Shown here: one piece after another, positions 46,850 to 56,859 of the stretch
Numbering within the stretch: the stretch's first letter is position 1
Layout: every line of letters begins with the position of its first letter
Origin: Anaspis maculata
Lineage: Eukaryota > Arthropoda > Insecta > Coleoptera > Scraptiidae
Length of the DNA stretch: 64,000 nucleotides
NCBI GenBank assembly: GCA_949128115.1
Contig: OX421963.1
Span: forward strand, 36,811,979-36,875,978
Direction of reading: 5' to 3'
The notes under the pieces: model-generated
Database searches by the model: none
The model's input: only the letters and a program-made list of their open reading frames with translations
Told to the model about the DNA's origin: nothing
Translations under genes and position numbers: made by a program

Positions 46850-47300
46850 TATATTGGACTGGGCGTCGTGTAGACCCATTTTCAAAATCGGCACGGTTCC
46901 GGTTTTCTGACGGTATTTTTTTCAAAATGAAATTAGCACATTCCGTGAATTTGAAAAAACTGCAATGCTAACTGCCCCACGAAATATTCATTTTAGGTGT
47001 AGACATGCTGGGAATGGAAGTTGGAGAAAAGATTGAATTAATTTTTGAAGAAAAATTTTTCGAAATCGGACCTACGGTTTCCGAGTTTTCACCTCTGGAA
47101 AAACTGCAAATCATCCAACTTTATATCCCGTGAACAGATTCCTCACCATTTATTTTTAAATAAGAGGTAACTGGCTCTTGAACATTTTCCAATAATTTTT
47201 TATCTAATTTCCCGAGAATTTCCCATTTGAAAATGTGAAACTGGCCTGGGTTATCGAAACCGGACTCAAATGATGGAGCTCAAAGTGAAGCTGTAATTGG
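46850..47300. repeat. Interspersed repeat, left portion
   Basis: Diverged copy of the 15.69-16.07 kb repeat, with extra sequence (CTGGCCTGGGTTATCGAAAC, GACTCAAATGATGGAGCTCA) that is repeated again at 48,745-48,790. The reverse transcriptase remnant lies between these two pieces. A short (ATT)n run lies just upstream at 46,834-46,852. Confidence 0.55.
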
Positions 47301-47524
47301 CGATCTTCATAATGAGATGATTTGGAAACATTTTTGAGGTTTTTCCGGAAAATTTGAATTTTCAAAATTTTCAATTTCCTGCAAATTCAATCTTTCTGTG
47401 GTGCCAGTTTCAGATTGTTCACCTCCATCCATGTACCAATGCGTCTGACTGCCTCACTCGCTTTTCTTTCTACACATAATTTGGTTCCTAATGAAAAACT
47501 GCAAATTTCTAACTTTTTTAGCTC

Positions 47525-47808
47525 GTCAATCAATCAGTCATTTATTAGCTCTTAAGGAGTAAACATGCTACAATGACCATCGTCACAACAGATGAATAAT
47601 AACAATGATAATAAATGAACATGGATAGGCACACCAAGATTTTTACAAACAATAGGTACAACAATTTTGATACAAACACAAAGCCAATCTCAACAGAAGA
47701 GTAGCCATGAAAATTGAATAAAAAGGGCACTCAAGAAGCAGCCCCTTCACAGCTGCTAGCTGCTCTGAATTTACCGTTGCTGGCAATAGCCTTAAACCGG
47801 TCAAGAAA

Positions 47809-47863
<55 letters not shown>

Positions 47864-48700
47864 GTCGAGAATAGATGTTTATTTGAATGGAGATGGGCTA
47901 CACAAGCAAGAATGTACTCAGCAATGACGGTCAAAATACGCAAATCACGAAACAAACCACGGCAGGACTCACGGGTTGGAGTAGACGTCATGATGCGCAA
48001 AATACGCTTCTAGGGTGTTAGAACGACTCCGACTGTGCACATGTGCATGGTAGTACTAGTACAGCCTCAACGCCGCCAAATAAACCCTTTTGCGGAGCTG
48101 CGACAAGACAAAGACAAAGCAAGATGAAGACATCCTGGGACATGGACAGCATGGTCGACCTGCACCCGCCAGGTAATACGCGAGTCTAGGAGGCGGAGTC
48201 CTTAAGTTCTAGGAACTTCACCAATTGAACCTGGGGCAAGCTTCGCCCCTCCATTCTCACAAGCAGGCTGCCGTCATAGCTCCGCAAAGAGAACAACATC
48301 AGGCCAGTCTTAGCGGCATTGAGGATTGAGGTGCAGATCGTTGATCCCACAGTGAGCCACCATATCAGTGACAGGCGCAGCCGACTCACGGCTCAGCTCT
48401 CCCACTCAAGAGACTCTACCGCTACAGTGGTGTCGTCAGCTAATATATTCAGGAGCGAGCCCTTCATGTTGAAATTGAATCATTTAAAAATGAGAAAAAG
48501 AAGTGGCCCCAGTATACTACCCTGGGGCACTCGCGCGTCCAGATGTTCAAGCCCGGACTCAGTCCTAACACCACACCAACCCAATGACACGTACTGTACC
48601 CTGCCTGAAAGATAACTCCGGAGCCAGCCGATGGCTGGCCTTCTTATTGTGAATAGATTTAAACCAACTTTTTTCAAACAAAGGGTAAGTGTTTCCTGAA
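47525..48700 (-). pseudogene. Non-LTR retrotransposon reverse transcriptase remnant
   Basis: On the minus strand, WLRSYLSGRVQYV and RVPQGSILGPLLFLIF (about 48,490-48,650) are the classic RT palm/fingers motif. After an in-frame stop, LNILADDTTVAVES carries the A/F-x-DD catalytic motif (48,432-48,443). Then ILNAAKTGLMLFS and PQVQLVKFLEL (48,190-48,330) match the next RT block. Further downstream SCRGLFRDLRILTV and YILACVAHLHSNK (47,880-47,960) match the C-terminal tail found in jockey-like elements. Several stops and frameshifts separate the pieces and a (CT)n run interrupts the end. No endonuclease or ORF1 is present. It is dead and 5'-truncated. Sequences on either side (47.21-47.30 and 48.70-48.80 kb) belong to the same older repeat. 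Confidence 0.85.
47814..47859. repeat. (CT)n dinucleotide microsatellite
   Basis: About 22 uninterrupted TC units, falling inside the 3' part of the reverse transcriptase remnant. Confidence 0.95.
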
Positions 48701-50080
48701 CTCTCAAATTTTCCGAGACTTTTCCACTTTAAAATGAGTAACTGGCCTAGCTTACCGAGACCAGACTCAAACGATGGAGCTCAAAATGAATCCCATATTA
48801 GAGAAAGTATCTCAATTCTTCAATTCTTTCCTCAAATTCTAACTCCCCACCCGAAGACGCGTCTCATAAATAAATCTCCATACATTCCTTGCCACTCGTC
48901 GGGGAAGTTTTGGGGCGACACAATCGATTTTTTTTATTCCGCCTTGCAACGTGCTACAACTTACAAGTAGTAATAACTATTATTGGCAATTATGATAGTA
49001 TTCGTTCCTATAAACTATATAAGTATAAATGTTGTCACGCTGAGTATACAACTTCATCAACGCCCCAACCAACATGACACCTCAGAAACTACATTCCTAT
49101 GTGTGAAATTCCATGACGTTTTGATGGCATAACGTTCACGAGGGATGCTCGTACTCGTAAAGAACATGAATAAAGAATGCGTCTGCCATAAATATTGCAG
49201 TCTTGCGTCATCACGACAAGACTTATGGGGCGTAGAACATTATACCCACTACAAAACAGGCCACAAAGCGATACAGTAATGGACTTACCCTCCTGCTACT
49301 AATATCATCTGCATGTCTCATGAGTAGGCTGTTTGATCGTCCGACACTCAAAACGCACCACCACCGCACATCATCAGCATCAACCTCCAGGCGCAAAATA
49401 TCGTCCAGCGGCGCGTCATCAGCAGCACCTTCCTTCTTCCGAAATCCAAATTGTCGCGTATGAAGCACACCTGTTTACCATTTTGCCGGCAATTGGAGCA
49501 CGCACCACAACATTACACGCCGTCGAGTTCCACATGCAGTTGAATGCGGTAACTGCGTCTGCATTTTACGACACGATCATATATTTTTGTTTAGGTTGTT
49601 TGGCCTCTATGTAGTAGTATACGACGCTATGTTGATGGTTCCCAGAGACTTATTTTCATTTTGGCTGTTAAATTCGCTCATAACGCATACTTATACGAGA
49701 AAAGCTCCGTTTTGTAAAGTTGTTGTTGATGTTTCAAAAATAGCCGTCTGTGACCGTCGTTGTCTGCGCGGCGATGTGTCTAAGGATTGCCGCGCGTTGT
49801 GCGTGTGAGGCTAAGTTTATGTCTATGACCTGTATTAGTAAGGAGGATTGTTGATTGTTACGTGAGTCTTTTGACGGTCCTACCTTAATGTGCTACTGGG
49901 TGTCGACACTGTCGACGTCTCTTCGGCTGGAAAGTTGGAACTTCAAAGCAAGATTTGAAAAATCCGAAAACTCTTGCAATGAAAATTAATCCACTGAAGC
50001 AATCTATTCTCTGAACATGTTCAACTAGAAATCGGCACTTGAAATGAACAACTCTGACCAGACAGCCCGAAAGGTTTTGA
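48701..50080. other. Spacer, no gene seen
   Basis: The first 100 bases are the interspersed repeat that flanks the RT remnant. Beyond that, only frames of up to about 90 codons without recognisable motifs. 49.73-49.80 kb is CG-rich but not assignable. Confidence 0.4.
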
Positions 50081-50084
50081 AAAT

Positions 50085-50275
50085 ATTTAGTAATAGTTGA
50101 TCAATATTTACAACATATACTGTAAATGATTACAAAATATTCGTTACCAATATTACAGAAATATTAAGGTGCAATATTGCACTAACATTCAGCAAATATT
50201 TTGAATATTTAGAGTAAATGTCATCAAAATATATACTGAACTCTTTTTCTCTAATATTTCAGGATATTAAAATTT
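50085..50275. repeat. AATATT-rich cluster
   Basis: The words AATATT / ATATTT recur about a dozen times in 190 bases, in both orientations (GAAAATATTTAG, CCAATATTACAG, GCAATATTGCAC, GAATATTTAG). This resembles subterminal repeat clusters of DNA transposons, but I could not identify element ends. Confidence 0.4.
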
Positions 50276-50610
50276 AAGCCACATGATAATCACGTATCAC
50301 GTAGGTATATCTACTGCTACAATTGAAGAAAAAAATGCAGCAGTTAACACAGAAAGAAGTTACTCAGTTGGATTTTAACGTCATGTAATTGTGACATAAT
50401 TGAAATCCAAGTCAAAAATCAGCACACTTACTTTCTGACAGCTGTGTATGATATGAGATTTTTTTGTTAGCGATAGTGTCAAGTTGGTGCGATTAAACCG
50501 CTGCTATTTGAATTGCCATCTGTCAACACTGGCAAAATAATGATATAGTCATCCATGGATATAGTGCAGGAGCCCATCGCAAAAATCTGGGTCGATCGCT
50601 TTTATGAGTA

Positions 50611-51062
50611 CAGTGCAACCTCTTTAATCCGGACACACGTTAATCCGGACATCCAGTAATCCGGACGCTCAAATCGCGGTGTCATAATCCGGACGCACCT
50701 CGCTAATCCGGACACTTCGCGTCCGATCGCGTCCGGACGCGCGGTTACTGCACGCACTCAGCGTTTGGTGCGCTTTTAGGTATCATTGTGGACTTCATTG
50801 GGGATGCGGGGCATCCAAGACCTTCGAGTTCAAGATGGTATTCAGAGTTATGTATCGATGTATTTATATTTATACCTATTTTTTGTTTGATCTTTTGAAA
50901 TTTTTGAGAAAAATAAGTATTTTTGTTATTTTATTTGTGTTAGTTAACTGGATACCTTTTATAACCCTTGAATGAACATTTTTACTAGTTGTCCACTAAT
51001 CCGGACAAATCGCTGATTTGGACATACCCCGTGCATTTAATTGTCCGGATTAACGAGGTTGT
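50611..51062. mobile_element. Non-autonomous pogo/Tigger-like element
   Basis: The left end CAGTGCAACCTCTTTAATCC and the right end (CC)GGATTAACGAGGTTG are inverted repeats. The left subterminal region repeats TAATCCGGAC four to five times, and the right has CTAATCCGGACAAATC. TA flanks both sides (50,609-50,610; 51,063-51,064), and the element C family at 27.48 kb shows the empty site. The right end lacks the final CACTG. The CAGTG..AACCTC terminus and TA duplication are those of pogo/Tigger elements. No transposase frame; 452 bp. Confidence 0.75.
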
Positions 51063-51224
51063 TAATTTCTGTTTTAATCGATAGCGAGCAATAAAATGAG
51101 CCTTCCGATACCCGGCTGCCACCTTCCACCCCTGCTTCAAGGGTGACTGCCGGTGTCAAAAATGACCATATTGAATTATTTTTCTACACCTATCTCTTTA
51201 TGAACAAATGGCGCAACGTTAAAC

Positions 51225-51314
51225 ATAGGGTTGATAGTCGAATGGTCTGAATAAGCAACAGGATTCAAGGTCAGAGGTTCAAACCTCCGCGAAGATTTTT
51301 TTTTTTTGCTTTGA
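51225..51314 (+). repeat. tRNA-like sequence in left arm of the second foldback
   Basis: GATAGTCGAATGGTCTGAAT corresponds to an A box and CAGAGGTTCAAACCTCCGCG to a B box/T arm, followed by a T-run at 51,297-51,309. It is homologous to the blocks in element C but diverged. Confidence 0.5.
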
Positions 51315-51397
51315 AACATCAAGATATGATTTGAATTAAGCAGGATTCAATTTTGGACGTTTTTGTGAAGATAAGTATCAATTTCACAAAAAATGTA

Positions 51398-51480
51398 GGA
51401 GTTGGTGGGATTGGAGCCCCGGACCTCCCAAGTGGCAAACAAACACGTTACCACTGAGCTACAGACGTCGGATCCAACAC
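51398..51480 (-). repeat. Unrelated tRNA-like sequence facing the first
   Basis: On the minus strand, GTCTGTAGCTCAGTGGTAAC is a good A box, CCACTTGGGAGGTCC follows at the anticodon/variable position, and GGGGCTCCAATCCCACC is a B box with a closable T stem. It looks more like a complete tRNA than its partner, but the acceptor stem closes poorly. It is a different tRNA ancestor from the left arm. Confidence 0.5.
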
Positions 51481-51680
51481 GGGCTATTGCATCATATGAT
51501 GAAGCTACGTGACATATTCTTTGACACCATCTTTGACACCGGCAGCCACCGTTAAAACAGGGGATGGAAGGTGACAGCCGGGTATTGCAAGGTTCATTTT
51601 ATTGCCCACTATCGATTGAAACAGAAATGTTTCATAAGAGTGTGATCGACCCAGATTTTTGCAGTGGGGTCCCGGACTAA

Positions 51681-51809
51681 TACCGCCGTATGATCAAAAA
51701 AGTCCATCCTCTAGGCAGGCTGTGGTCTGGTCATTGGCAGGCAAACGAGGCTGATTTTGGCCAGGCCACAGCTTGCCTAGAGGGGGAAAGTTTTTGATCA
51801 TACGGTATA
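51681..51809. repeat. Small inverted repeat, ~129 bases
   Basis: TACCGCCGTATGATCAAAAA with CCTCTAGGCAGGCTGTGG is mirrored by CCACAGCTTGCCTAGAGG and TTTTTGATCATACGGTATA. It directly abuts the second foldback C copy, so the TA of that element may lie in the terminus of this one. Confidence 0.7.
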
Positions 51810-52313
51810 AACTACTCAACAATTGGAGTGGCCCGACAAAAATTTTTAGTGAAGCTCAAAGTGCCCCATTTCCCGAAAAAAACAGGATTCATTTCAATTT
51901 TTTTCTTTTCCCAAATACCTGCGCTGTTTGCCTATCACAGGGTAAATACAGAATACAGTTCAGATTTTTCGTGTTTGTTGTACAGGGCGTCGCGTAAGAC
52001 CCTGCAAAAACCAGGGACCAAACCTACTCGACCAGAGATAACAAAGCCTCGACAGTAAGGAAGCATCAGTTAGGTTGAGCGACAGCCTGCCAACTCAGTC
52101 TAATACAGATTTTTGCGGCTTGGCCCAGTCCGGTACCGTTTACACCGCATCTTTGGGGATTTGGTCCAGACTAAATTTAGGTCAGTCCACGGCTGCCAAG
52201 AGATCTGACCCAAACAACTGGTCCTAGTCCGTTGTCGTTTACACCACGTGGACTAAATTTATTTGGGTCGAATTTAGTGCTTAGGTCGCGGCCCAAAGCC
52301 ACGATGTAAACGT

Positions 52314-52360
52314 AGCCATTGACTCTGTATATGATAATATCATAGACAGAGTCAATGGCT
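52314..52360. repeat. Perfect hairpin with 15-base arms
   Basis: AGCCATTGACTCTGT and ACAGAGTCAATGGCT enclose a short palindromic AT-rich loop (TATGATAATATCATA). It lies at the end of a GC-rich stretch with repeated GTTTACAC / GTAAAC words (52,120-52,310) and may be one end of a MITE. Confidence 0.65.
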
Positions 52361-52379
52361 ATATTATACAGGATGCCGA

Positions 52380-53356
52380 AGGAAGGAGTGTCAGAAGTTT
52401 TAATTTTTGAAGTCGTGGAACTTTTTTTGGAAAAATTTAGGATTTTTTTTGCTCTTCAGTTTAAGAAAGCGGATATCAATATGTATCTCGAAAGGGTTTT
52501 TGACCTTTGATCGTATTTTGTTTCTTCGAAGAGTTCTTGATTTTTTTGTGGAATTTCGATTTTTGGATACATAATTTGCTAGAGCTGTTGCGTTTTGTTA
52601 AAAATTTACAGAAACGTACACAACTGCTGGATGTATTATACCATGAAAAAATTTGACCTCATCGGCTCCCAGGAGATGTGATCTTCTGGATCTCTTTAGG
52701 GAAGATGCCAAGTGAAGCATGCTGCTACATCACATTTACGTTCATTGAGCCCATCAGCAGGGTTAAAAATGCAAGACTTGTGACCATACGTTGTATCAAA
52801 ATCTACATGGTTACCGCAATTAGTCTCATCATGGGTTATTTTGATACTGCCCAAGTCACTGGGAATTCCCAGAAGTGATATCTCCTAGACAAGTACCTAG
52901 AGGTATAGGTTCATCATTCTTTCTTTGATTCAAATCGGACACATGATTGGTAATTCGAGCATGATGTGCAAATTTTTTTCATCTATAATTTCTATCATCT
53001 TTTTCGTGGTGGGCGTTCATTTTGACGTTTGTCATGTCAGAACTTTTTTTTTGTATTTGTCATCATTGAAATGTCAGCATGAATAAGCTACTACTTGCAG
53101 ATCAGTAGTGAAAATGGAAGACCAACTAAGGTTTTCTCAGGATATCTGGACTTTGAGGAAGAAAAACACCGAACGCAAACTTGAGATTGATCAGCTGAAA
53201 TTGATAGTACATCTCCAACTATGATATGCAGCAAGTATGCACCTAAAATTATTATTATTATTATTATTATTTGGTAACTTCACCTCACAGGTCCAGACAC
53301 ATTTATGAGGTGACAAGAAAACAAGCGAATACGCCTCATGGGCATGAGGCTCAGTA
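52380..53356. other. Spacer, no gene seen
   Basis: Contains an (ATT)n run at about 53,249-53,271. No recognisable frame. Confidence 0.45.
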
Positions 53357-54630
53357 TAGCGCACTTCCTTTTTGGAGGATTAGTGAACGCAAGATGTTAA
53401 GTGATTAGGGTTCTACCGTCTTGGGCAAAAAATTCCAATATGGCGGCCAAAATATCGACAGAATCATGAAATTCGGCTTGAAAATCAAAATGATCGTACT
53501 AGACAAGGGTAAGTTCCAAGTTTCATGAAAATCGTTCCACTAACAAGAGATTTCAATATGGCGGCCAAGATGGCGGCAGAATTATGGAACTCAGCTTGAA
53601 AATAAGAATGATCGTATGAGACAAGCGTAACTCTCAAGTTTCATGAAAATCCTTCCACTTATAAGAGATTTCAATATGGCGGCCAAGATGGTGGGACAAT
53701 CATGAAATTTGGCTTGAAAATGAGAATGATTGTACTAGACAAGGGTAAGTTTCAAGTTTCATGACAATCGTTCCACTAATAAGAAATTTCAATATGGCAG
53801 CCAAGATGGCGGCCGAATTATGAAAGCCAACCTGCCTATTTCGTCCTTGAGGACCTAAGCTATCCACCAGATAAAGTTCAATCTTCAAGGGCTGTAGCTT
53901 TATTTCCCGAGGAGAAGTTCAACTTCATCGAAGTGCACAGGAGATCTCTGTTTTTTGAGAATAATGATAACGATGTATGGATAACAAAAATAGTAGCGCA
54001 CTTCCTTTTTGGAGGATTAGTGAACGCAAGATGTTAAGTGATTAGGGTTCTACCGTCTTGGGCAAAAAATTGCAATATGGCGGCCAAAATATCGACAGAA
54101 TCATGAAATTCGGCTTGAAAATCAAAATGATCGTACTAGACAAGGGTAAGTTCCAAGTTTCATGAAAATCGTTCCACTAACAAGAGATTTCAATATGGCG
54201 GCCAAGATGGCGGCAGAATTATGAAACTCGGCTTGAAAATAGGAATGATCGTACGAGACAAGCGTAACTCTCAAGTTTCATGAAAATCTTTCCACTTATA
54301 AGAGATTTCAATATGGCGGCCAAGATGGTGGGGCAATCATAAAATTTGGCTTGAAAATAAGAATGATCATACTAGACAAGGGTGAGTTTCAAGTTTCATG
54401 ACAATCGTTCCACTAATAAGAAATTTCAATATGGCAGCCAAGATGGCGGCCGAATTATGAAAGCCAACCTGCCTATTTGGTCCTTGAGGACCTAAGCTAT
54501 CCACCGGATAGAGTTCAATCTTCAACGGCTGTAGCTTTATTTCCCGAGGAGAAGTTCAACTTCATCGAAGTGCACAGGAGATCTCTGTTTTTTGAGAATA
54601 ATGATAACGATGTATGGATAACAAAAATAG
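53357..54630. repeat. Tandem duplication, two 637-bp units with internal ~120-base repeats
   Basis: The unit starting TAGCGCACTTCCTTTTTGG at 53,357 starts again at 53,994, and the second copy ends at 54,630 (AACAAAAATAG). The copies differ by about a dozen substitutions. Inside each unit a ~120-base subunit (CAATATGGCGGCCAAGATGG, GAAATT(C)GGCTTGAAAAT, GACAAGGGTAAG, TTTCATGAAAATCGTTCCAC) occurs three to four times. The unit ends with a short open segment (LSYPPDR..ALFPEEKFNF). Confidence 0.9.
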
Positions 54631-54738
54631 TGCCCATTGGCCACCCTTGGAGACATCAGCTATTAATCGGAAAAAAGTTCCAAGACTCTTGTTTCAATTC
54701 TCGAGAAGGAGTACAGCGTCTTAATTTCTGCACGGACT

Positions 54739-54764
54739 CGGACAGACAGACAGACAGACAGACA
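54739..54764. repeat. (GACA)n microsatellite
   Basis: Six to seven ACAG units directly downstream of the 637-bp tandem duplication, within an open frame that therefore reads as repeated Asp-Arg-Gln-Thr. Confidence 0.9.
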
Positions 54765-55049
54765 AACCGGCCACATAAGCGTCATTCTGTTACTTATATA
54801 AAAAAATGTGCTCCAACTGATTTCGACCTCCTGAACACGAATATCGGGTTCACTTTTGAATTGGAACATTTCTTTTTTATCGAAAAACCGAAAAAATGGT
54901 AGCCTTGTCACATGATTTTTAGTGATACCTACCTACTTTTTTTTTGTTATTGAGCGAACATGTTTCGTAATTTGAGTGCCATTATCCTTCAGGTACCTAG
55001 TATTGGCTATTTCAAAATGTTCAATTACTATTTCGGCACGTCTGATTTT

Positions 55050-55815
55050 AAATTTGTAGGGTCGTGTAATATGCGCCGAGCCGTGGCTTTGCGGCCGTTT
55101 TCAAAAATCGATAACAATTGACCTAACGGTCGGATCGAAGTGGGGTTTTTGTCAAAAGAAAGTTCAAATTGTTCTCTAAATATAATGCCGTACATGCAGT
55201 GATGTATTTCATTAAGAAATTGTAGTTGCCTGCATATCGCAACTTTCTACATCTTACCGCGAATGCCAGCACTTGATCGGCGAAGCCGCCCTACACCAAA
55301 ATGTTATTTTTGTAATTGTTCATGATTATTTCGGCAAAATTTTCCTTGATTCGCGTACCAAGGCCACGAGCTACCCATTCGAGTTGAAATATTTTCTGTA
55401 TTGAATTTCGTTTTGTTCGGAGGAAAAGATATCAAGCACCAGCAAGCAACGAATAAATCATTTGCGGCCGAGCCGTAGTTTCGGAGTCATTTTCAAAAAT
55501 TAATAACTATTGGCCTGCACCTCGCACCGATGTGAACTTTTCATTAAAATGAAGTTCAAATCATCCTCTAAATATAACTCCGCATATGTATTATGGTAAA
55601 ATGATAAGATCGGGTACTTCCTTGCATGTGATAACTTTCGGCCGGCTTCTGAAATGCAGCATTCAACGGCGATGCCGCGTCACACTAAATTGTTATTATT
55701 GTCATTGTTTATTATTATTTCGTCAAGATTTTTCTTGGTTCGGGATACTAGGTCATGAGCTACCCAATGGAGTAAAATTTTTTCGCAAAAACTTTTTCGT
55801 CTAGGACTAGATGCT
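55050..55815. repeat. Diverged tandem repeat, ~400-base period
   Basis: Ordered landmarks appear twice: GCCGAGCCGT(G/A)G, TTTTCAAAAAT..ATAAC, CTCTAAATATAA, ATTATTTCG(G/T)CAA, GAGCTACCCA(T)TCGAG/ATGGAG. They lie at about 55.06-55.41 and 55.46-55.80 kb. The copies are roughly 70% similar by eye. This mirrors the organisation of the 53.4-54.8 kb block: tandem units, then a short tetranucleotide array. Confidence 0.6.
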
Positions 55816-55818
55816 GTG

Positions 55819-55861
55819 ACGGACGAACGGACGGACGGACGGACGGACGGACGGACGGACA
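55819..55861. repeat. (GACG)n microsatellite
   Basis: About ten GGAC units following the 55-kb tandem repeat. The adjoining sequence stays open for about 60 codons on the plus strand but shows no recognisable domain. Confidence 0.95.
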
Positions 55862-56449
55862 AAGCGAGGACAAAAGCGCCTTCCCGTTTGGAGAAGTGCG
55901 CTAAAAAGACGGGGAAACACAAAGTTATTCTAGTTCTCAGAACCATCAATTTTCGAGAAAACGGCTCTGATGAGTTGAGCATTACACTTGAGAATATCGC
56001 AATCCCTCTCGATAGAAGAATTATTTTGGATCATCTGATGGATAGGTGAAGACGCCAGGACATTTGTTCTCGCAAAAGGCAGGTGAAATAGTTGAAAAGC
56101 GCGCGAAGAGGGCTTGGGCACACGCAGACCAATACGTCCGAAAATGAATAATTCATTAGGCCGCTTACCCCAGGTCGAAGTTTGCGATGCAGTTTTCCAA
56201 ATTTACGGAATGTTTAGGTTTCATTTTAATAAAATTACCGCCGGAAAGCCCAAACCGTGTCGCATTTGAAAATATAGGACTACGCGACACCTAATGCAAA
56301 GCTACTTTCGGTATCAGGCAGAAATTTTTCAAGGCAGGGGATCTCCCAGCAGAAAATTTTTCCTGCGTCGAGTCCACCACCGAATGTCGGTCCTCCTGGT
56401 CAAAAGCCAGGTGAACTAAAAATTTGAGTGGTATCGGCCAGAAAAAAGT

Positions 56450-56790
56450 TTGAAAATCCGTAGCGCCCGACCGGAAAATGGTGAAAACTCCAAGTACAGA
56501 CTCCATCTTATTTTGTTGTTGTGTTGCTTCCTGCCAAATTGGGTTCGAATCAATCGAGTAGATTTATTCCGAGTTTTTCAAACTATTCTATTTCTTTATT
56601 TTTGTCAGATGATAGCACATGACAAAATACTGTCAACTGTATTTGCTGAAGACTCCAATTCGCAAAAGAGGCAGAGACCCGTACCCGTACAATTGGCGGA
56701 GGAGCCGTCTGAGAGCTTGCCGGGTTCATCGTGATCCTCCCGTTCGAGCTGCTGCTGCTAGACTCTTCCAGAACTCTTGCTATCAAACTA
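56450..56790. repeat. Composite of interspersed repeats shared with 41.05 and 7.45 kb
   Basis: 56,465-56,545 matches minus-strand 41.04-41.13 kb (GTTGCTTCCTGCCAAATT and neighbours). 56,653-56,760 matches 7.44-7.53 kb (CAATTGGCGGAGGAGC and neighbours). The second part includes GAGCTGCTGCTGCTAGACTC. No gene. Confidence 0.45.
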
Positions 56791-56859
56791 CCAAAATACT
56801 GGGATGTCGGTATGAAGTAGTTCCGAAAACAGTCCTACGGAAGTAGGTAGGTATGTAAA

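Larger units (their letters stand above)
50562..51680. mobile_element. Second copy of tRNA-bearing foldback (element C family)
   Basis: The left end TAGTGCAGGAGCCCATCGCA and the right end GTGGGGTCCCGGACTAA match element C at 27.4-28.6 kb, again flanked by TA (50,560-50,561; 51,681-51,682). The left arm is split by a pogo/Tigger-like MITE at 50,611-51,062. The arms include AATTTCTGTTT..AATCGATAG and CCTTCCGATACCCGGCTG / CAGCCGGGTATTGCAAGG. The two arms carry different tRNA-like blocks, unlike element C where they match. Confidence 0.75.

Noticed and set aside
53357..54630. Regularly spaced repeats resembling an array
   Set aside because: Not CRISPR: this is eukaryotic sequence, the units are ~120 bases and contiguous, and there are no short identical repeats with unique spacers.
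54477..54902. 141-codon frame with an Asp-Arg-Gln-Thr repeat
   Set aside because: Spans the end of the tandem duplication and a (GACA)n microsatellite. No recognised domain, and the first tandem copy does not continue the frame.
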